NCBI RefSeq assembly: GCF_036227225.1
Contig: NZ_CP109444.1
Coordinates: 2,709,501-2,773,500, forward strand
Length of the DNA stretch: 64,000 bases
Direction: 5' to 3'
Source of the DNA: Streptomyces sp. NBC_01478
GTDB taxonomy: Bacteria > Actinomycetota > Actinomycetes > Streptomycetales > Streptomycetaceae
The notes beneath the pieces are model-generated. The model made no database searches and was not told the DNA's origin. It saw only the letters and a program-made list of their open reading frames with translations. The translations under genes were made by a program, and so were the position numbers. Each line of letters starts with the position of its first letter. The first letter of the stretch is position 1. This document shows, piece by piece, positions 1 through 8,847 of this stretch.

Positions 1-248
1 TTGGCGAGGCCGATGTCCTCGTCGGTGAGCTGGCTGGAGTCGGCGGCCTCCCGGGCGAGGTCGAAGCCTCGCGCGTCCCGCAGCGGATTCTCCTCCTCGA
101 AGTCCCAGCGGGCCCGCCGGGCCCGGTGCATCGCCGCCGCGTAGGCGTTGACGATCTGGGACGAGGTGAGCATGGCATTGGCGTTGGGGTGGCCGGGGAC
201 GGAGATCCCGTACTCCGTCTCGATGCCCATTACTCGCCGTACGGTCAT
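1..248 (-). CDS. dop: Pup deamidase/depupylase Dop (N-terminal part, cut by window edge)
   Basis: The visible 82 residues begin MTVRRVMGIETEYG and continue with HPNANAMLTSSQIVNAYA, the characteristic N-terminus of the Dop branch of the Dop/PafA carboxylate-amine ligase-like family. The GIETEYG segment carries the metal/ATP-binding glutamates of this family. Dop converts the C-terminal Gln of Pup to Glu and also removes Pup from substrates, so it acts in the Pup-proteasome pathway in the cytoplasm. The ATG at 246-248 is preceded by a strong AAGGAGG ribosome binding site at about 252-260. It lies downstream of arc on the same strand, as in other actinobacteria, but a hairpin at 450-484 separates the two. 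The rest of the gene runs off the left edge. Confidence 0.93.
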   Translation of the reverse strand, partial: MTVRRVMGIETEYGISVPGHPNANAMLTSSQIVNAYAAAMHRARRARWDFEEENPLRDARGFDLAREAADSSQLTDEDIGLA

Positions 249-449
249 GCGGCCCTCCTTGCCCGGCGGCGCCCTCGGTCGGGGGCACCGCTCAAGTACC
301 GCTGGCGCTCCGGTGCGTGTGCGGTGCCCGTCCCCGCACTGCGCGACTCGGCGGTACCGAAGAGCCTAGAACGGCTTTGCGCTGGTGGGGAGATCATTTG
401 CGTCATTGCCTCGCGCGCCCCTTGTTGCGGTCATGGCCTGAAAAGCAGT

Positions 450-484
450 CGGCTGCGGGTACCCGCCGTGGGCACCCGCAGCCG
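450..484 (-). terminator. Hairpin downstream of arc
   Basis: Two 15-base arms (450-464 and 470-484) pair with one mismatch around a 5-base loop. On the minus strand the stem is followed by a short T-rich stretch. It lies 10 bases past the arc stop codon, so it probably ends or attenuates arc transcription before dop. Confidence 0.6.
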
Positions 485-493
485 CCCTGTTCT

Positions 494-2260
494 TTACAGG
501 TACTGACCGGTGTTCGCCACCGTGTCGATGGAGCGTCCGGTGTCCGCGCCCTGCTTCCCGGTGATGAGCGTACGGATGTAGACGATCCGTTCGCCCTTCT
601 TTCCGGAGATCCGGGCCCAGTCGTCGGGGTTGGTGGTGTTGGGCAGGTCCTCGTTCTCCTTGAACTCGTCCACGCACGCCTGGAGGAGGTGCGAGACGCG
701 GATGCCCTTCTGCTTCTGGTCGAGGAAGTCCTTGATGGCCATCTTCTTGGCCCGGCCCACGATGTTCTCGATCATGGCGCCGGAGTTGAAGTCCTTGAAG
801 TAGAGGACTTCCTTGTCACCGTTGGCGTAGGTGACCTCCAGGAAGCGGTTCTCCTCGGATTCCGTGTACATGTGTTCCACTGCCGTCTGGATCATGCTCT
901 GGACGGTGGTGGTCTTGTCGCCGTTGTGCTCGCCGACGTCGTCGGGGTGGAGCGGGAGGCGCTCGGTGAGGTACTTGGCGAAGATGTCCTTGGCGGCCTC
1001 GGCGTCGGGACGCTCGATCTTGATCTTCACGTCCAGGCGGCCGGGGCGCAGGATGGCGGGGTCGATCATGTCCTCGCGGTTCGAGGCGCCGATGACGACC
1101 ACGTTCTGCAGGCCTTCCACACCGTCGATCTCGGCGAGGAGCTGGGGGACGATGGTGTTCTCCACGTCCGAGCTGACACCGGAACCGCGGGTGCGGAAGA
1201 GGGACTCCATCTCGTCGAAGAAGACGATGACGGGGGTGCCCTCGCTGGCCTTCTCACGAGCACGCTGGAAGACCAGGCGGATCTGCCGCTCGGTCTCACC
1301 GACGTACTTGTTGAGGAGCTCGGGACCCTTGATGTTGAGGAAGAAGCTCTTGCCGGTGGCCTGGCCGGTGACCTCGGCGACCTTTTTGGCCAGCGAGTTG
1401 GCGACGGCCTTGGCGATGAGCGTCTTTCCGCATCCGGGAGGCCCGTACAGCAGGACGCCCTTGGGCGGCCGCAGTTCGTGCTCCTTGAAGAGGTCGGGGT
1501 AGAGGTACGGCAGTTCGACCGCGTCGCGGATCATCTCGATCTGGCCGCCCAGACCGCCGATCTGCTCGTAGCCGATGTCGGGGACCTCTTCGAGGACGAG
1601 CTCCTCGACCTCGCTCTTCGGGACGATCTCGTAGACGTAGCCGGATCGGGGTTCGAGCAGCAGGGCGTCGCCGGGGCGGATGGTGATGTCCAGCAGCGGC
1701 TCGGCGAGCCGCACCACCCGCTCCTCGTCGGTGTGCCCCACCACGAGGGCGCGTTCGCCGTCCTCAAGGATCTCCTTGAGGGTGACGATGTCGCCGACGC
1801 GCTCGTACTCCATGGCCTCGACCACGTTGAGCGCTTCGTTGAGCATTACTTCCTGGCCGCGGCGGAGCTCTTCGAGTTCCACGCTTGGGCTGACGTTCAC
1901 CCGGAGTTTGCGACCGCCGGTGAAGATGTCCGCTGTGCCGTCCTCGTTGGCCACGAGGAAGACACCGAAGCCGGCCGGCGGCTGTGCGAGCCGGTCGACT
2001 TCTTCCTTGAGGGCCACGATCTGGTCGCGGGCCTCACGGAGCGTGTTGGCGAGTCGCTCGTTCTGGGCGGACACCCCGGCCAGATTGGTCTGCAGCTCGA
2101 CGATCCGCTCTTCGAGAATCCTCGTGTGTCGCGGAGAGTCGGCGAGCTTACGTCGCAGGACGGCGATCTCCTGCTCAAGGTAGGCAATCTGCCCGGACGG
2201 GTCGTCGGACCCTCGTCCCGGGCGGATGCCGCGGTTCATGTCGTCGTCGTGGGCTGCCAC
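494..2260 (-). CDS. arc: Proteasome-associated AAA ATPase ARC/Mpa
   Basis: This 588-residue protein is the hexameric ATPase that recognises pupylated proteins, unfolds them and feeds them to the 20S proteasome. An N-terminal coiled coil (about residues 20-80) is followed by OB-fold interdomain segments and one AAA module with Walker A GPPGCGKT, Walker [10 protein letters not shown] and the arginine-finger region [11 protein letters not shown]. The last residues QYL keep the penultimate tyrosine of the gate-opening motif known from Mpa. The GTG at 2258-2260 was chosen because GGAGGTGAGG lies just upstream; an in-frame ATG at 2278 would place that site inside the gene. It is divergent from the ferredoxin gene and lies upstream of dop. 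Confidence 0.95.
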   Translation of the reverse strand: MAAHDDDMNRGIRPGRGSDDPSGQIAYLEQEIAVLRRKLADSPRHTRILEERIVELQTNLAGVSAQNERLANTLREARDQIVALKEEVDRLAQPPAGFGVFLVANEDGTADIFTGGRKLRVNVSPSVELEELRRGQEVMLNEALNVVEAMEYERVGDIVTLKEILEDGERALVVGHTDEERVVRLAEPLLDITIRPGDALLLEPRSGYVYEIVPKSEVEELVLEEVPDIGYEQIGGLGGQIEMIRDAVELPYLYPDLFKEHELRPPKGVLLYGPPGCGKTLIAKAVANSLAKKVAEVTGQATGKSFFLNIKGPELLNKYVGETERQIRLVFQRAREKASEGTPVIVFFDEMESLFRTRGSGVSSDVENTIVPQLLAEIDGVEGLQNVVVIGASNREDMIDPAILRPGRLDVKIKIERPDAEAAKDIFAKYLTERLPLHPDDVGEHNGDKTTTVQSMIQTAVEHMYTESEENRFLEVTYANGDKEVLYFKDFNSGAMIENIVGRAKKMAIKDFLDQKQKGIRVSHLLQACVDEFKENEDLPNTTNPDDWARISGKKGERIVYIRTLITGKQGADTGRSIDTVANTGQYL

Positions 2261-2652
2261 GGTCCTCACCTCCTCCAAGGGGAGCTGGACGCTTCCAGAC
2301 CCTACCTGGGTGGGTGTCGATTGAAACCCCTAGATCACAAAGACTGTCAAGGTGTGTCGTCGGTCACCCTGCGCTCTCCCTCACGCCGTGTGGATACCCA
2401 CTCAACGTGATTCAGAAGCGGACTGTTCCAAGGCCGGGTTGGTCAAAAACCTTCACGGCGGACGTGAGTTGCCGTGCGGGCGGGTTCGGCGCCCGGTGGA
2501 AACCGGCCAATGCGCCCCTGACTGAGAGTGTCCATGCGGACAGTGTCCGTCATACGGCGGCGTGAAACCTGAGATCGCGGAGAAAGGCCGTTCGGGCGGG
2601 CGGAGGTAGGGTCGAAGGTGTTCAACACCCGGCGGAAACAGGAGACATCACC
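2261..2652. promoter_or_regulatory. Divergent intergenic region between arc and ferredoxin gene
   Basis: No gene is seen in these 392 bases. On the minus strand TTGACA occurs at 2345-2350, a possible -35 element for arc, although a convincing -10 at normal spacing is not obvious. Overlapping palindromes TGTCC-ATGC-GGACA (2529-2542) and GGACA-G-TGTCC (2538-2548) form a possible protein-binding site on the ferredoxin side. Confidence 0.35.
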
Positions 2653-2952
2653 GTGCAGGACGAGGCCGCGGCCGACGGCGAGGCGCTGGAGGTCTGGATC
2701 GACCAGGACCTCTGTACCGGCGACGGCATCTGCGCCCAGTACGCCCCCGAGGTCTTCGAACTGGACATCGACGGCCTGGCCTATGTGAAGAGCCCGGACG
2801 ACGAGCTGCTGCAGGACAAGGGCGCCACCACGCCGGTTCCGCTGCCGTTGCTGGTCGACGTCGTGGACTCCGCCAAGGAGTGCCCCGGTGACTGCATTCA
2901 CGTGCGCCGGGTCGCGGACCGGGTCGAGGTGTACGGGCCCGACGCGGCCTGA
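2653..2952 (+). CDS. Small ferredoxin
   Basis: This 99-residue protein contains CTGDGIC (C-x5-C) near residues 21-27, then the typical APEVFELDIDGLAYV segment, and a distal CPGDCIHV motif. This is the layout of small actinobacterial 3Fe-4S/4Fe-4S ferredoxins that pass electrons to oxygenases such as cytochromes P450. It is longer than most by an insert of about 20 residues (SPDDELLQDKG and following) between the two cysteine regions. The GTG start at 2653 follows an AGGAGA site at normal spacing. No P450 or reductase is adjacent, so the redox partner cannot be told from the neighbourhood. The gene ends only 6 bases from the convergent secreted-protein gene. Confidence 0.85.
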   Translation: MQDEAAADGEALEVWIDQDLCTGDGICAQYAPEVFELDIDGLAYVKSPDDELLQDKGATTPVPLPLLVDVVDSAKECPGDCIHVRRVADRVEVYGPDAA

Positions 2953-2958
2953 GGGTCG

Positions 2959-3543
2959 TCAGACGTTCTGGGCGTTACCGGGGGTGGAGCGGACGAACGA
3001 GCCGTTCTGCCACTGCCACTTGGCGGTCTCCTTGACGTCGGGGCAGCAACTGGGCACGTCCGCCGTCGAGTAGCCGAGCAGTGTCGCGAGTACGGCGCCG
3101 TCGCGCACGGCGAAGTCTGTGACGGTCTCGCGGGCCTTCGGGGCGACCAGGGTGGCGACGACGCGCGGCCCGGCGGCTCCGGCGCCCTGGGTCAGGACGT
3201 AGACGCCGTCGGGCGGGGTACCCATGCCCGCGTCGCAGTGGACCACCGCGACGGTCTCCGGCCTGCCGTCGCCGTCGAGGTCCCCGGACGCCTTCTTCTG
3301 TACGACGGCCTTCACGGGGCCGCAGTCGATGGGGAAGGCGACTCCTGTGGTCGCGGGGGCCGAGACGGTGGCGGGTGCTGACTTCGTCTGCGTACCGGAG
3401 GCCTGGGCGGCGTGCGCGGAGTCGGGCTGCAGGCCCGAGGAGAGGGCCACGACGCCGGCGAGAGCCGTGGCGGTGGCGACCCAGTGGATGGGGCGGGTGG
3501 TGGTGTGTGCCAGTTCCAGTTCCGGGACGGCGGAGTGCTGCAC
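2959..3543 (-). CDS. Putative secreted protein with a Ca-binding-like DxDxDG loop
   Basis: A 194-residue protein of no recognised family. Residues 15-40 include a hydrophobic stretch (WVATATALAGVVALSSGL) ending in an AHAAQA-type signal peptidase site, so it is probably exported. The mature part has the loop GDLDGDGRPE, as in FG-GAP/VCBS or EF-hand-like calcium sites, and a CC pair in PSCCPDVKE that may form disulfides with the Cys near DCGPVK and HCDAG. The GTG at 3541-3543 was chosen because a GGAG site lies upstream and the longer frame has a proline/arginine-rich N-terminus that would bury the signal peptide. Its function is unknown. Confidence 0.7.
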   Translation of the reverse strand: MQHSAVPELELAHTTTRPIHWVATATALAGVVALSSGLQPDSAHAAQASGTQTKSAPATVSAPATTGVAFPIDCGPVKAVVQKKASGDLDGDGRPETVAVVHCDAGMGTPPDGVYVLTQGAGAAGPRVVATLVAPKARETVTDFAVRDGAVLATLLGYSTADVPSCCPDVKETAKWQWQNGSFVRSTPGNAQNV

Positions 3544-3686
3544 TAGGAGTGTCTCCTGTGAGGGCTGTGCCGGTGGGGGTGGCCTGCATGCTGCCACACA
3601 GCGCGGAGCGGGGGAACGGCGGGGTCGGCAGTTCGTTCGCACCGTCGCACGGGAGGGTGCGACGGTGTCGGTACGTCAGAAGAAAG

Positions 3687-3734
3687 ACGCCGTGGCCGAG
3701 TTCCGGAGGACTTCCGGGAACTCGGCCACGGCGT
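3687..3734 (-). terminator. Strong terminator downstream of trmI
   Basis: An 18-bp perfect inverted repeat (3687-3704 and 3717-3734) flanks a 12-base loop. It lies about 40 bases beyond the trmI stop on the minus strand and upstream of the secreted-protein gene, so it separates these transcripts. Confidence 0.8.
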
Positions 3735-3774
3735 TCGTGCGTTGAGTGCGGCACAGGGCCGCCCTTGATTGGGC

Positions 3775-4683
3775 TCAGCGGCCGGTGGCGCCGCCACCGT
3801 CGGCGTTGGGGCCGGTGTAGTCGTCGCCGTAGGCGCCCTTGGAGGGGCGGCGGCGGCGCATGGGGGGCTCGACGCCGTCCGCGAGGCGGCGGGCGGTGAG
3901 GAGGAAGCCGGTGTGGCCGATCATCCGGTGGTCGGGGCGGACGGCCAGGCCCTCGACGTGCCAGTTGCGGAGCATCGTCTCCCACGCGGTCGGCTCGTTG
4001 AAGGAGCCGATCTCGCGGATGGACTCGACGGTGCGGGCGAGCTGGGTGGTGGTCGCGACGTAGCAGCACAGGATGCCGCCGGGCACGAGCGCCTTGGAGA
4101 CGGCCTCCAGGCACTCCCAGGGGGCGAGCATGTCGAGGATGACGCGGTCGACGTCCGTGTCGGACAGATTGTCCTGGAGGTCGCCGACGGTGAGCTGCCA
4201 GGCGGGGTGCGGGCCGCCGAAGTAGCGCTCCACGTTCTGCTGGGCGATCTCGGCGAAGTCCTCGCGGCGCTCGTAGGAGTGCAGCATGCCCTGGTCGCCG
4301 ATGGCGCGCAGCAGGAAGCTGCTGAGCGAGCCGGAGCCCACGCCCGCTTCCACGACGCGTGCGCCGGGGAAGATGTCGGCGAAGGACAGGATCTGCCCCG
4401 CGTCCTTGGGGTAGACCACGGCGGCGCCGCGGGGCATGGACAGGACGTAGTCGGGGAGCAGGGGGCGCAGCGCGAGGTAGGCGACGTTGCCGGTGGTGCG
4501 GACAACGCTGCCCTCGGGAGCACCGATCAGTTCGTCGTGCGGGAAGGAACCCTTGTGGGTGTGGAAATTCTTCCCGGCTTCGAGCGTGAACGTGTAGTGG
4601 CGGCCCTTGGGGTCGGTCAGCTGAACCTGGTCCCCGACCTTGAAGGGCCCGCGCCTGCGGGCGGCACCGGTCGGTTCGGACAT
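3775..4683 (-). CDS. trmI: tRNA (adenine-58-N1)-methyltransferase TrmI
   Basis: The 302-residue protein is a class I SAM-dependent methyltransferase that makes m1A58 in the T-loop of tRNA. An N-terminal beta domain (FKVGDQVQLTDPKGRHYTF) is followed by the Rossmann fold with SAM motif I VVEAGVGSGSLSS near residue 112 and motif IV VDRVILDMLAPWE. Its length and order match bacterial TrmI homotetramers. The C-terminal 25 residues are basic and glycine-rich. It starts with ATG at 4681-4683 and lies 50 bases downstream of the site-2 protease gene, so the two are probably co-transcribed; the hairpin at 3687-3734 would end the message. Confidence 0.92.
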   Translation of the reverse strand: MSEPTGAARRRGPFKVGDQVQLTDPKGRHYTFTLEAGKNFHTHKGSFPHDELIGAPEGSVVRTTGNVAYLALRPLLPDYVLSMPRGAAVVYPKDAGQILSFADIFPGARVVEAGVGSGSLSSFLLRAIGDQGMLHSYERREDFAEIAQQNVERYFGGPHPAWQLTVGDLQDNLSDTDVDRVILDMLAPWECLEAVSKALVPGGILCCYVATTTQLARTVESIREIGSFNEPTAWETMLRNWHVEGLAVRPDHRMIGHTGFLLTARRLADGVEPPMRRRRPSKGAYGDDYTGPNADGGGATGR

Positions 4684-4733
4684 GTGAGCAGCCTACCGGC
4701 GTTTGCGGGGGCCGCCGACCACGCGCGCGTGCG

Positions 4734-6383
4734 TCAGTTGGGGCGGGCCATGGCCTTCACGAAGGCGCGCTCCACGTCGGCCGCGGACAGGACGCCGTAG
4801 ATCTCGCCGGTCTCCTCGACGACGAGGTACTCGGTGGCGGGGGTCGCGCGCAGGGCGTCGAGGAGGTCCTCGCCGGCCAGTTCGGCGGAGACGCGCATGC
4901 CGTCCGTGAGGTCCTGGGCGAGGCCGCTGACGACGACCCAGGGGCGGCGGTGTTCGGGGACACCGACGATGGCGGCCTCGCGGACGAGGGAGAGCGGCTG
5001 GCCGTCGGCGTCGACGACGACCAGGGCGCGGGCACCGGCCGCGTTGGCTCGGCGCAGGGCTTCGGAGAGCGGGGTGTTGGTCTCGACGGGGACCGCGCGG
5101 CGGGTGAGGTTGCGGGCGCGGAGTTCCGGGAGGTGTTCGCGCAGTCGGGCCATACGGAGGCTGTTGCCGGCGCCGGTCCAGATGATCGCGGCGAGGATCG
5201 CGGCGAGCAGGGCGTCGGTGACGGTGTCCATGCCGCTGATGTCCTCGGTGTTGGTGCCGAGGGCGCCGGTCTGGGTGAGCAGCGGGAGGCCGATCAGGAC
5301 GGAGACGGCGAGCGCGCGGCCGACCCAGGCTGCGGCGATGGTGCCGCTCATGGGTCTGCCGGTGATCTTCCAGACGACGGCACGGAGCATGCGGCCGCCG
5401 TCGAGGGGCAGGCCGGGCAGGAGGTTGAAGGCGGCCACGATGAGGTTGGAGACCATCAGGCCGGCCAGCAGGACGCCGGGGACGGTGCCGGGTTCGACGG
5501 GCAGCATGGCCAGGTAGAAGATGCCCGAGAGGATCAGCGAGAGCAGGGGGCCGACGAAGGCCAGCACGAACTCCCGGCCGGGGGTCTCGGCCTCCTTCTC
5601 GATCTCGGAGACGCCGCCGAAGAACTGCAACTGGATACGGCGGACCGGGAGTTTGAAGCGGAGCGCGGCGACCGTGTGGGCGAGTTCGTGCACCAGGACG
5701 GAGCCGTAGAAGGCGACCGCGAAGAAGAGGGCCACCAGGTAGCGGGCGGCGCCGAGTTCGGGCAGCACGCGGTCGAGCTGGCCGCCGAACACCCAGGTGA
5801 TGAGCGCGGCGACGAGGAACCAACTGGGCGCCACGTAGACGGGCACCCCGAAGGGCCGTCCCATCAGCAGCCCGCCGCCGGGCTCCTTGGGGCGCTGCGG
5901 GGGGCGTCCCTTGGCGATGGGGGTGGGGTCTGCTTCGGGTTGGGCGTGGGGGGCGGTGTGGGCGTAGGGGAGATTCGGGTGGTCCGGGGTGCGGTCGTGG
6001 TCGTCGCCCGTGGGGGTGGCGTCACGTTTCGGCTCGCCGTTCAGGTGGGCGTGCGGTGCGGGGGCTCCGGAGGTCTCGGCCGGTGATTCCGGCTCGGCGC
6101 TGTCGTCCGGTGCGGTGTCCCCGACCGGCGTGCTCGCGTCCGCGGGGTTCTCGGACGGCGTGTCCGCGTCCTTGCGCTGCTCGGGCGCGGTCTCGTGGTC
6201 CTCGGGCGGGGTGTTCGCGTGCCCGTGCTCCTGGGTGGGTGTCCCGGGCCGCTGGGGGGCGGAGTCGTCGTGCTCGGGTTCGGGGGTGCCGGGGTCGGCG
6301 GCCGGGGTCGTGGCACCCGTGGCGTGTTCGGTCGGCTCGTTGGTGCCGGACCGCGGCTGCCCGCTCCCGCCGCTCTCGTCCAC
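4734..6383 (-). CDS. Site-2-type membrane zinc protease with C-terminal CBS domains
   Basis: This 549-residue integral membrane protein belongs to the M50 (S2P/SpoIVFB-like) family, which cleaves substrates within the membrane. The zinc ligands are in HELAHT near residue 231 and NLLPGLPLDGGRML near residue 324. Five or six hydrophobic segments lie between about residues 190 and 400, followed by a CBS pair (about 425-545) that may sense a nucleotide. The first 180 residues are Pro/Thr/Asp-rich and probably disordered. The GTG at 6381-6383 has a GAGGGG site upstream; a start nearer to GGLLMGRPFGVPVYVAPS would give a more typical length and cannot be excluded. It precedes trmI in a probable operon. 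The substrate is unknown. Confidence 0.88.
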   Translation of the reverse strand: MDESGGSGQPRSGTNEPTEHATGATTPAADPGTPEPEHDDSAPQRPGTPTQEHGHANTPPEDHETAPEQRKDADTPSENPADASTPVGDTAPDDSAEPESPAETSGAPAPHAHLNGEPKRDATPTGDDHDRTPDHPNLPYAHTAPHAQPEADPTPIAKGRPPQRPKEPGGGLLMGRPFGVPVYVAPSWFLVAALITWVFGGQLDRVLPELGAARYLVALFFAVAFYGSVLVHELAHTVAALRFKLPVRRIQLQFFGGVSEIEKEAETPGREFVLAFVGPLLSLILSGIFYLAMLPVEPGTVPGVLLAGLMVSNLIVAAFNLLPGLPLDGGRMLRAVVWKITGRPMSGTIAAAWVGRALAVSVLIGLPLLTQTGALGTNTEDISGMDTVTDALLAAILAAIIWTGAGNSLRMARLREHLPELRARNLTRRAVPVETNTPLSEALRRANAAGARALVVVDADGQPLSLVREAAIVGVPEHRRPWVVVSGLAQDLTDGMRVSAELAGEDLLDALRATPATEYLVVEETGEIYGVLSAADVERAFVKAMARPN

Positions 6384-6558
6384 GGTGTCCCCTCGTTCGA
6401 AGCATCCTCCGCGCCAACTGGGCGGAGGGGTCTCGGGTCGATGGTATGCGGCGGTCGCGACGCGTTCCGCCCCGGCACCCCCCGCGTTTCCCCGGCCGTC
6501 GCGGGCGCGTCGGCCGGGATCGGGTCACTGTCAGTGGCGGGCCGTAAGGTCTGTGGGC

Positions 6559-7659
6559 ATGGAGACGAGTGCGGAGGGCGTCGCGGGGACAGTCGGCGAC
6601 GAGGGCGCGGCGGCGGGACCGACCGCGGCGGTGACGGTGGGGACGGGGACGGTGGGTGTGGTCGAGCGCGTCGCCATAGCGCCTGCCTCGTTGTCGCCCT
6701 CGCGTGCCGGTGACTTCATGCAGTGCCCGTTGTTGTACCGGTTCCGGGTGATCGACCGGCTGCCGGAGAAGCCCAGCGAGGCGGCGACCAGGGGGACCTT
6801 GGTGCACTCGGTGCTGGAGCGGCTCTTCGACGCGCCGGCGGCCGAGCGTACGGCGCCGCGGGCCAAGTCGCTGATCCCCGGGCAGTGGGACCGGTTGCGG
6901 GAGTCCCGGCCGGAGGTCGTGGAGCTGTTCGCCGACGATCCGGAGGGCGAGCGGCTGGCGCGGTGGCTCGGGGAGGCGGAGCGGCTGGTCGAGCGCTGGT
7001 TCTCCCTTGAGGATCCGACGCGGCTGGAGCCCGCCGAGCGGGAGATGTTCGTCGAGGCCGAGCTGGAGTCGGGACTGAAGCTGCGCGGGATCATCGACCG
7101 GGTCGATGTGGCGCCGACGGGCGATGTGCGGATCGTCGACTACAAGACGGGCAAGGCGCCGCGGCCCGAGTATGCCGAGGGTGCGCTGTTCCAGATGAAG
7201 TTCTACGCGCTGGTGGTCTGGCGGTTGAAGCAGGTCGTCCCACGGCGGCTCCAGTTGGTGTACCTGGGCAGCGGGGACGTGGTGACGTACGACCCCGTCG
7301 TCGCCGACCTGGAGCGCGTGGAGCGCAAGCTGCTGGCCCTGTGGGAGGCGATCCGGCTGGCCACGGAGACGGGCGACTGGCGCCCACGCCCGACCAAGCT
7401 GTGCGGCTGGTGCGACCACCAGGCGGTGTGCCCGGAGTTCGGCGGCACTCCCCCGCCGTATCCGTTGCCGGTACGGAAGGCCGACGGCGGTTCCGGGGCG
7501 GGCGGTGTTGCCGCGGGGGGTTCTGCCGGAGATGCGGAGGTCGTGGCCGACGCTTCCGGGAAGGGTGCGGAGGCGTCAGAGGGGGGTTCGGCTGCGGGGC
7601 CGGAGGCGGATTCGGTGACGGGTCCGGGGGCGACGGGCGGGGTTTCTGGCGGGGGTTGA
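6559..7659 (+). CDS. RecB-family PD-(D/E)XK nuclease with Fe-S cysteine motif
   Basis: A stand-alone 366-residue nuclease of the RecB/AddB C-terminal type. It shows the order CPLLYRFR (about residue 55), GTLVHSVLERLF, IIDRVD and IVDYKTGK (about residue 193; catalytic D and K), then CGWCDHQAVC (about 281-290). The early Cys together with the late C-x2-C-x5-C matches the four-cysteine iron-sulfur cage of AddB and Cas4-type nucleases. The last 60 residues are a Gly/Ala/Ser-rich tail. The ATG at 6559 was chosen although the frame is open upstream, because homology begins only near SLSPSRAGDFMQC and the upstream part overlaps the divergent protease gene. No helicase gene is adjacent. A repair role is likely but unproven. 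Confidence 0.88.
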   Translation: METSAEGVAGTVGDEGAAAGPTAAVTVGTGTVGVVERVAIAPASLSPSRAGDFMQCPLLYRFRVIDRLPEKPSEAATRGTLVHSVLERLFDAPAAERTAPRAKSLIPGQWDRLRESRPEVVELFADDPEGERLARWLGEAERLVERWFSLEDPTRLEPAEREMFVEAELESGLKLRGIIDRVDVAPTGDVRIVDYKTGKAPRPEYAEGALFQMKFYALVVWRLKQVVPRRLQLVYLGSGDVVTYDPVVADLERVERKLLALWEAIRLATETGDWRPRPTKLCGWCDHQAVCPEFGGTPPPYPLPVRKADGGSGAGGVAAGGSAGDAEVVADASGKGAEASEGGSAAGPEADSVTGPGATGGVSGGG

Positions 7660-7964
7660 GGTTGTGGACGGGGTTTCCGCCGGCGGGCCGGAGGCATAGG
7701 CAATGCCCGGACAGCCTTTGCGCAGGGAGCCCGAAGGGGATGCCCCTTCCACCCGAGACCCCGGCGCAAGAACCCGCCCTCTCCCCCCAAGGCCCCAAAC
7801 GCAGCAAACCGCCCCCTCCCAAGCCTCCCCTCCCTCTCCCTCCCCTACCCCACTGAGCCCCGTCTCCCCGCCCCCACTCAGCCCCGACAGTCCCCCACAA
7901 GGCCGGTCGAGTCGTCGGGCCGGGCGCAGGGCAGAATGGGGCCGGGCTAGCGAAGGAGATTCAC
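7660..7964. other. Intergenic region with G-quadruplex-prone tract
   Basis: These 305 bases contain no convincing gene. The plus strand from about 7765 to 7895 is almost all C-runs. On the minus strand 7827-7851 reads as five runs of three or four G separated by loops of 1-3 bases, a textbook G-quadruplex pattern. An AAGGAG ribosome binding site for the next gene is at about 7952-7957. Confidence 0.6.
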
Positions 7965-8636
7965 GTGGCCATCCGCGTCCTACTGGTTGATGACCAGCCG
8001 CTGCTGCGAACCGGGTTCCGGATGATTTTGGAGGCGGAGCAGGATCTCGCGGTCGTCGGTGAGGCCGGTGACGGTCTGCAGGCGCTCGACCAGGTGCGGG
8101 CTCTGCAGCCCGATGTGGTGCTGATGGACATCCGTATGCCACGGATGGACGGGGTGGAGGCGACCCGGCAGATCACCGGTCCCGGGCGGGACGGCCCGGC
8201 GAAGGTGCTGGTGCTGACCACCTTCGATCTCGACGAGTACGTCGTGGAGGCGTTGCGGGCCGGTGCCAGTGGCTTCCTGCTCAAGGACGCGCCGGCGAAC
8301 GAGCTCGTGCAGGCGATCCGGGTGGTGGCCGCAGGCGAGGCCATGCTCGCGCCCAGCATCACGCGGCGGCTGCTCGACAAGTACGCCGGTCATCTGCCGT
8401 CGGGTGACGAGCCCGTCCCGGATGCCCTGCACACGTTGACCGAGCGTGAGGTCGAGGTGCTGAAGCTGGTGGCGCGGGGGCTGTCGAACGCGGAGGTCGC
8501 CGCCGACCTGTTCGTCAGCGAGACCACCGTCAAGACGCATGTGGGGCACGTCCTCACCAAGTTGGGCCTGCGCGACCGGGTGCAGGCCGCGGTGTACGCG
8601 TACGAGAGCGGTCTGGTGCGCCCAGGCGCGCAGTAG
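7965..8636 (+). CDS. LuxR/NarL-type DNA-binding response regulator
   Basis: The 223-residue protein has an N-terminal receiver domain with the acidic pair D9/D10, phospho-acceptor D55 in VVLMDIRMP, the conserved T in VLTTFD and K in FLLKDAP. A C-terminal LuxR helix-turn-helix (about residues 150-212) follows, with LTEREVEVLKLVARGLSNAEVAADLFVS in outline and the recognition helix TTVKTHVGHVLTKL. It should bind DNA as a phosphorylation-dependent dimer. The GTG at 7965 follows AAGGAGA at good spacing. No histidine kinase is adjacent on either side, so it is an orphan in this window and its partner is unknown. A terminator follows directly. Confidence 0.92.
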   Translation: MAIRVLLVDDQPLLRTGFRMILEAEQDLAVVGEAGDGLQALDQVRALQPDVVLMDIRMPRMDGVEATRQITGPGRDGPAKVLVLTTFDLDEYVVEALRAGASGFLLKDAPANELVQAIRVVAAGEAMLAPSITRRLLDKYAGHLPSGDEPVPDALHTLTEREVEVLKLVARGLSNAEVAADLFVSETTVKTHVGHVLTKLGLRDRVQAAVYAYESGLVRPGAQ

Positions 8637-8649
8637 ACGCCCGTACACA

Positions 8650-8688
8650 CGAAGAGGGCGCCCCTTCCTGACAGGGGCGCCCTCTTCG
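8650..8688 (+). terminator. Terminator after response regulator gene
   Basis: Perfect 15-bp arms at 8650-8664 and 8674-8688 with a 9-base loop lie 13 bases after the stop codon. The hairpin probably also stops transcription from the convergent solute-binding-protein gene. Confidence 0.85.
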
Positions 8689-8847
8689 TGCGTACGGGCC
8701 CGGATCGGCCTTTGCCGGCCTCCCGGAACCGGAAGGCCGAACTCCCAGAACCGGAAGACCGTCGACAGGCCGGTGGCCAGTCCCGCCGTGATCGGCGGGG
8801 CTGGCCACTGGTCGAGCTTGTCCGGTGAGCGAGTGCGGTCGGGACCG

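Noticed and set aside
317..2410. A 697-codon plus-strand frame opposite arc
   Set aside because: It is antisense to a gene with intact AAA motifs and a correct ribosome binding site.
5989..6558. Upstream extension of the RecB-type nuclease gene
   Set aside because: The extra 190 codons overlap the divergent protease gene and show no homology. The ATG at 6559 matches the usual start region.
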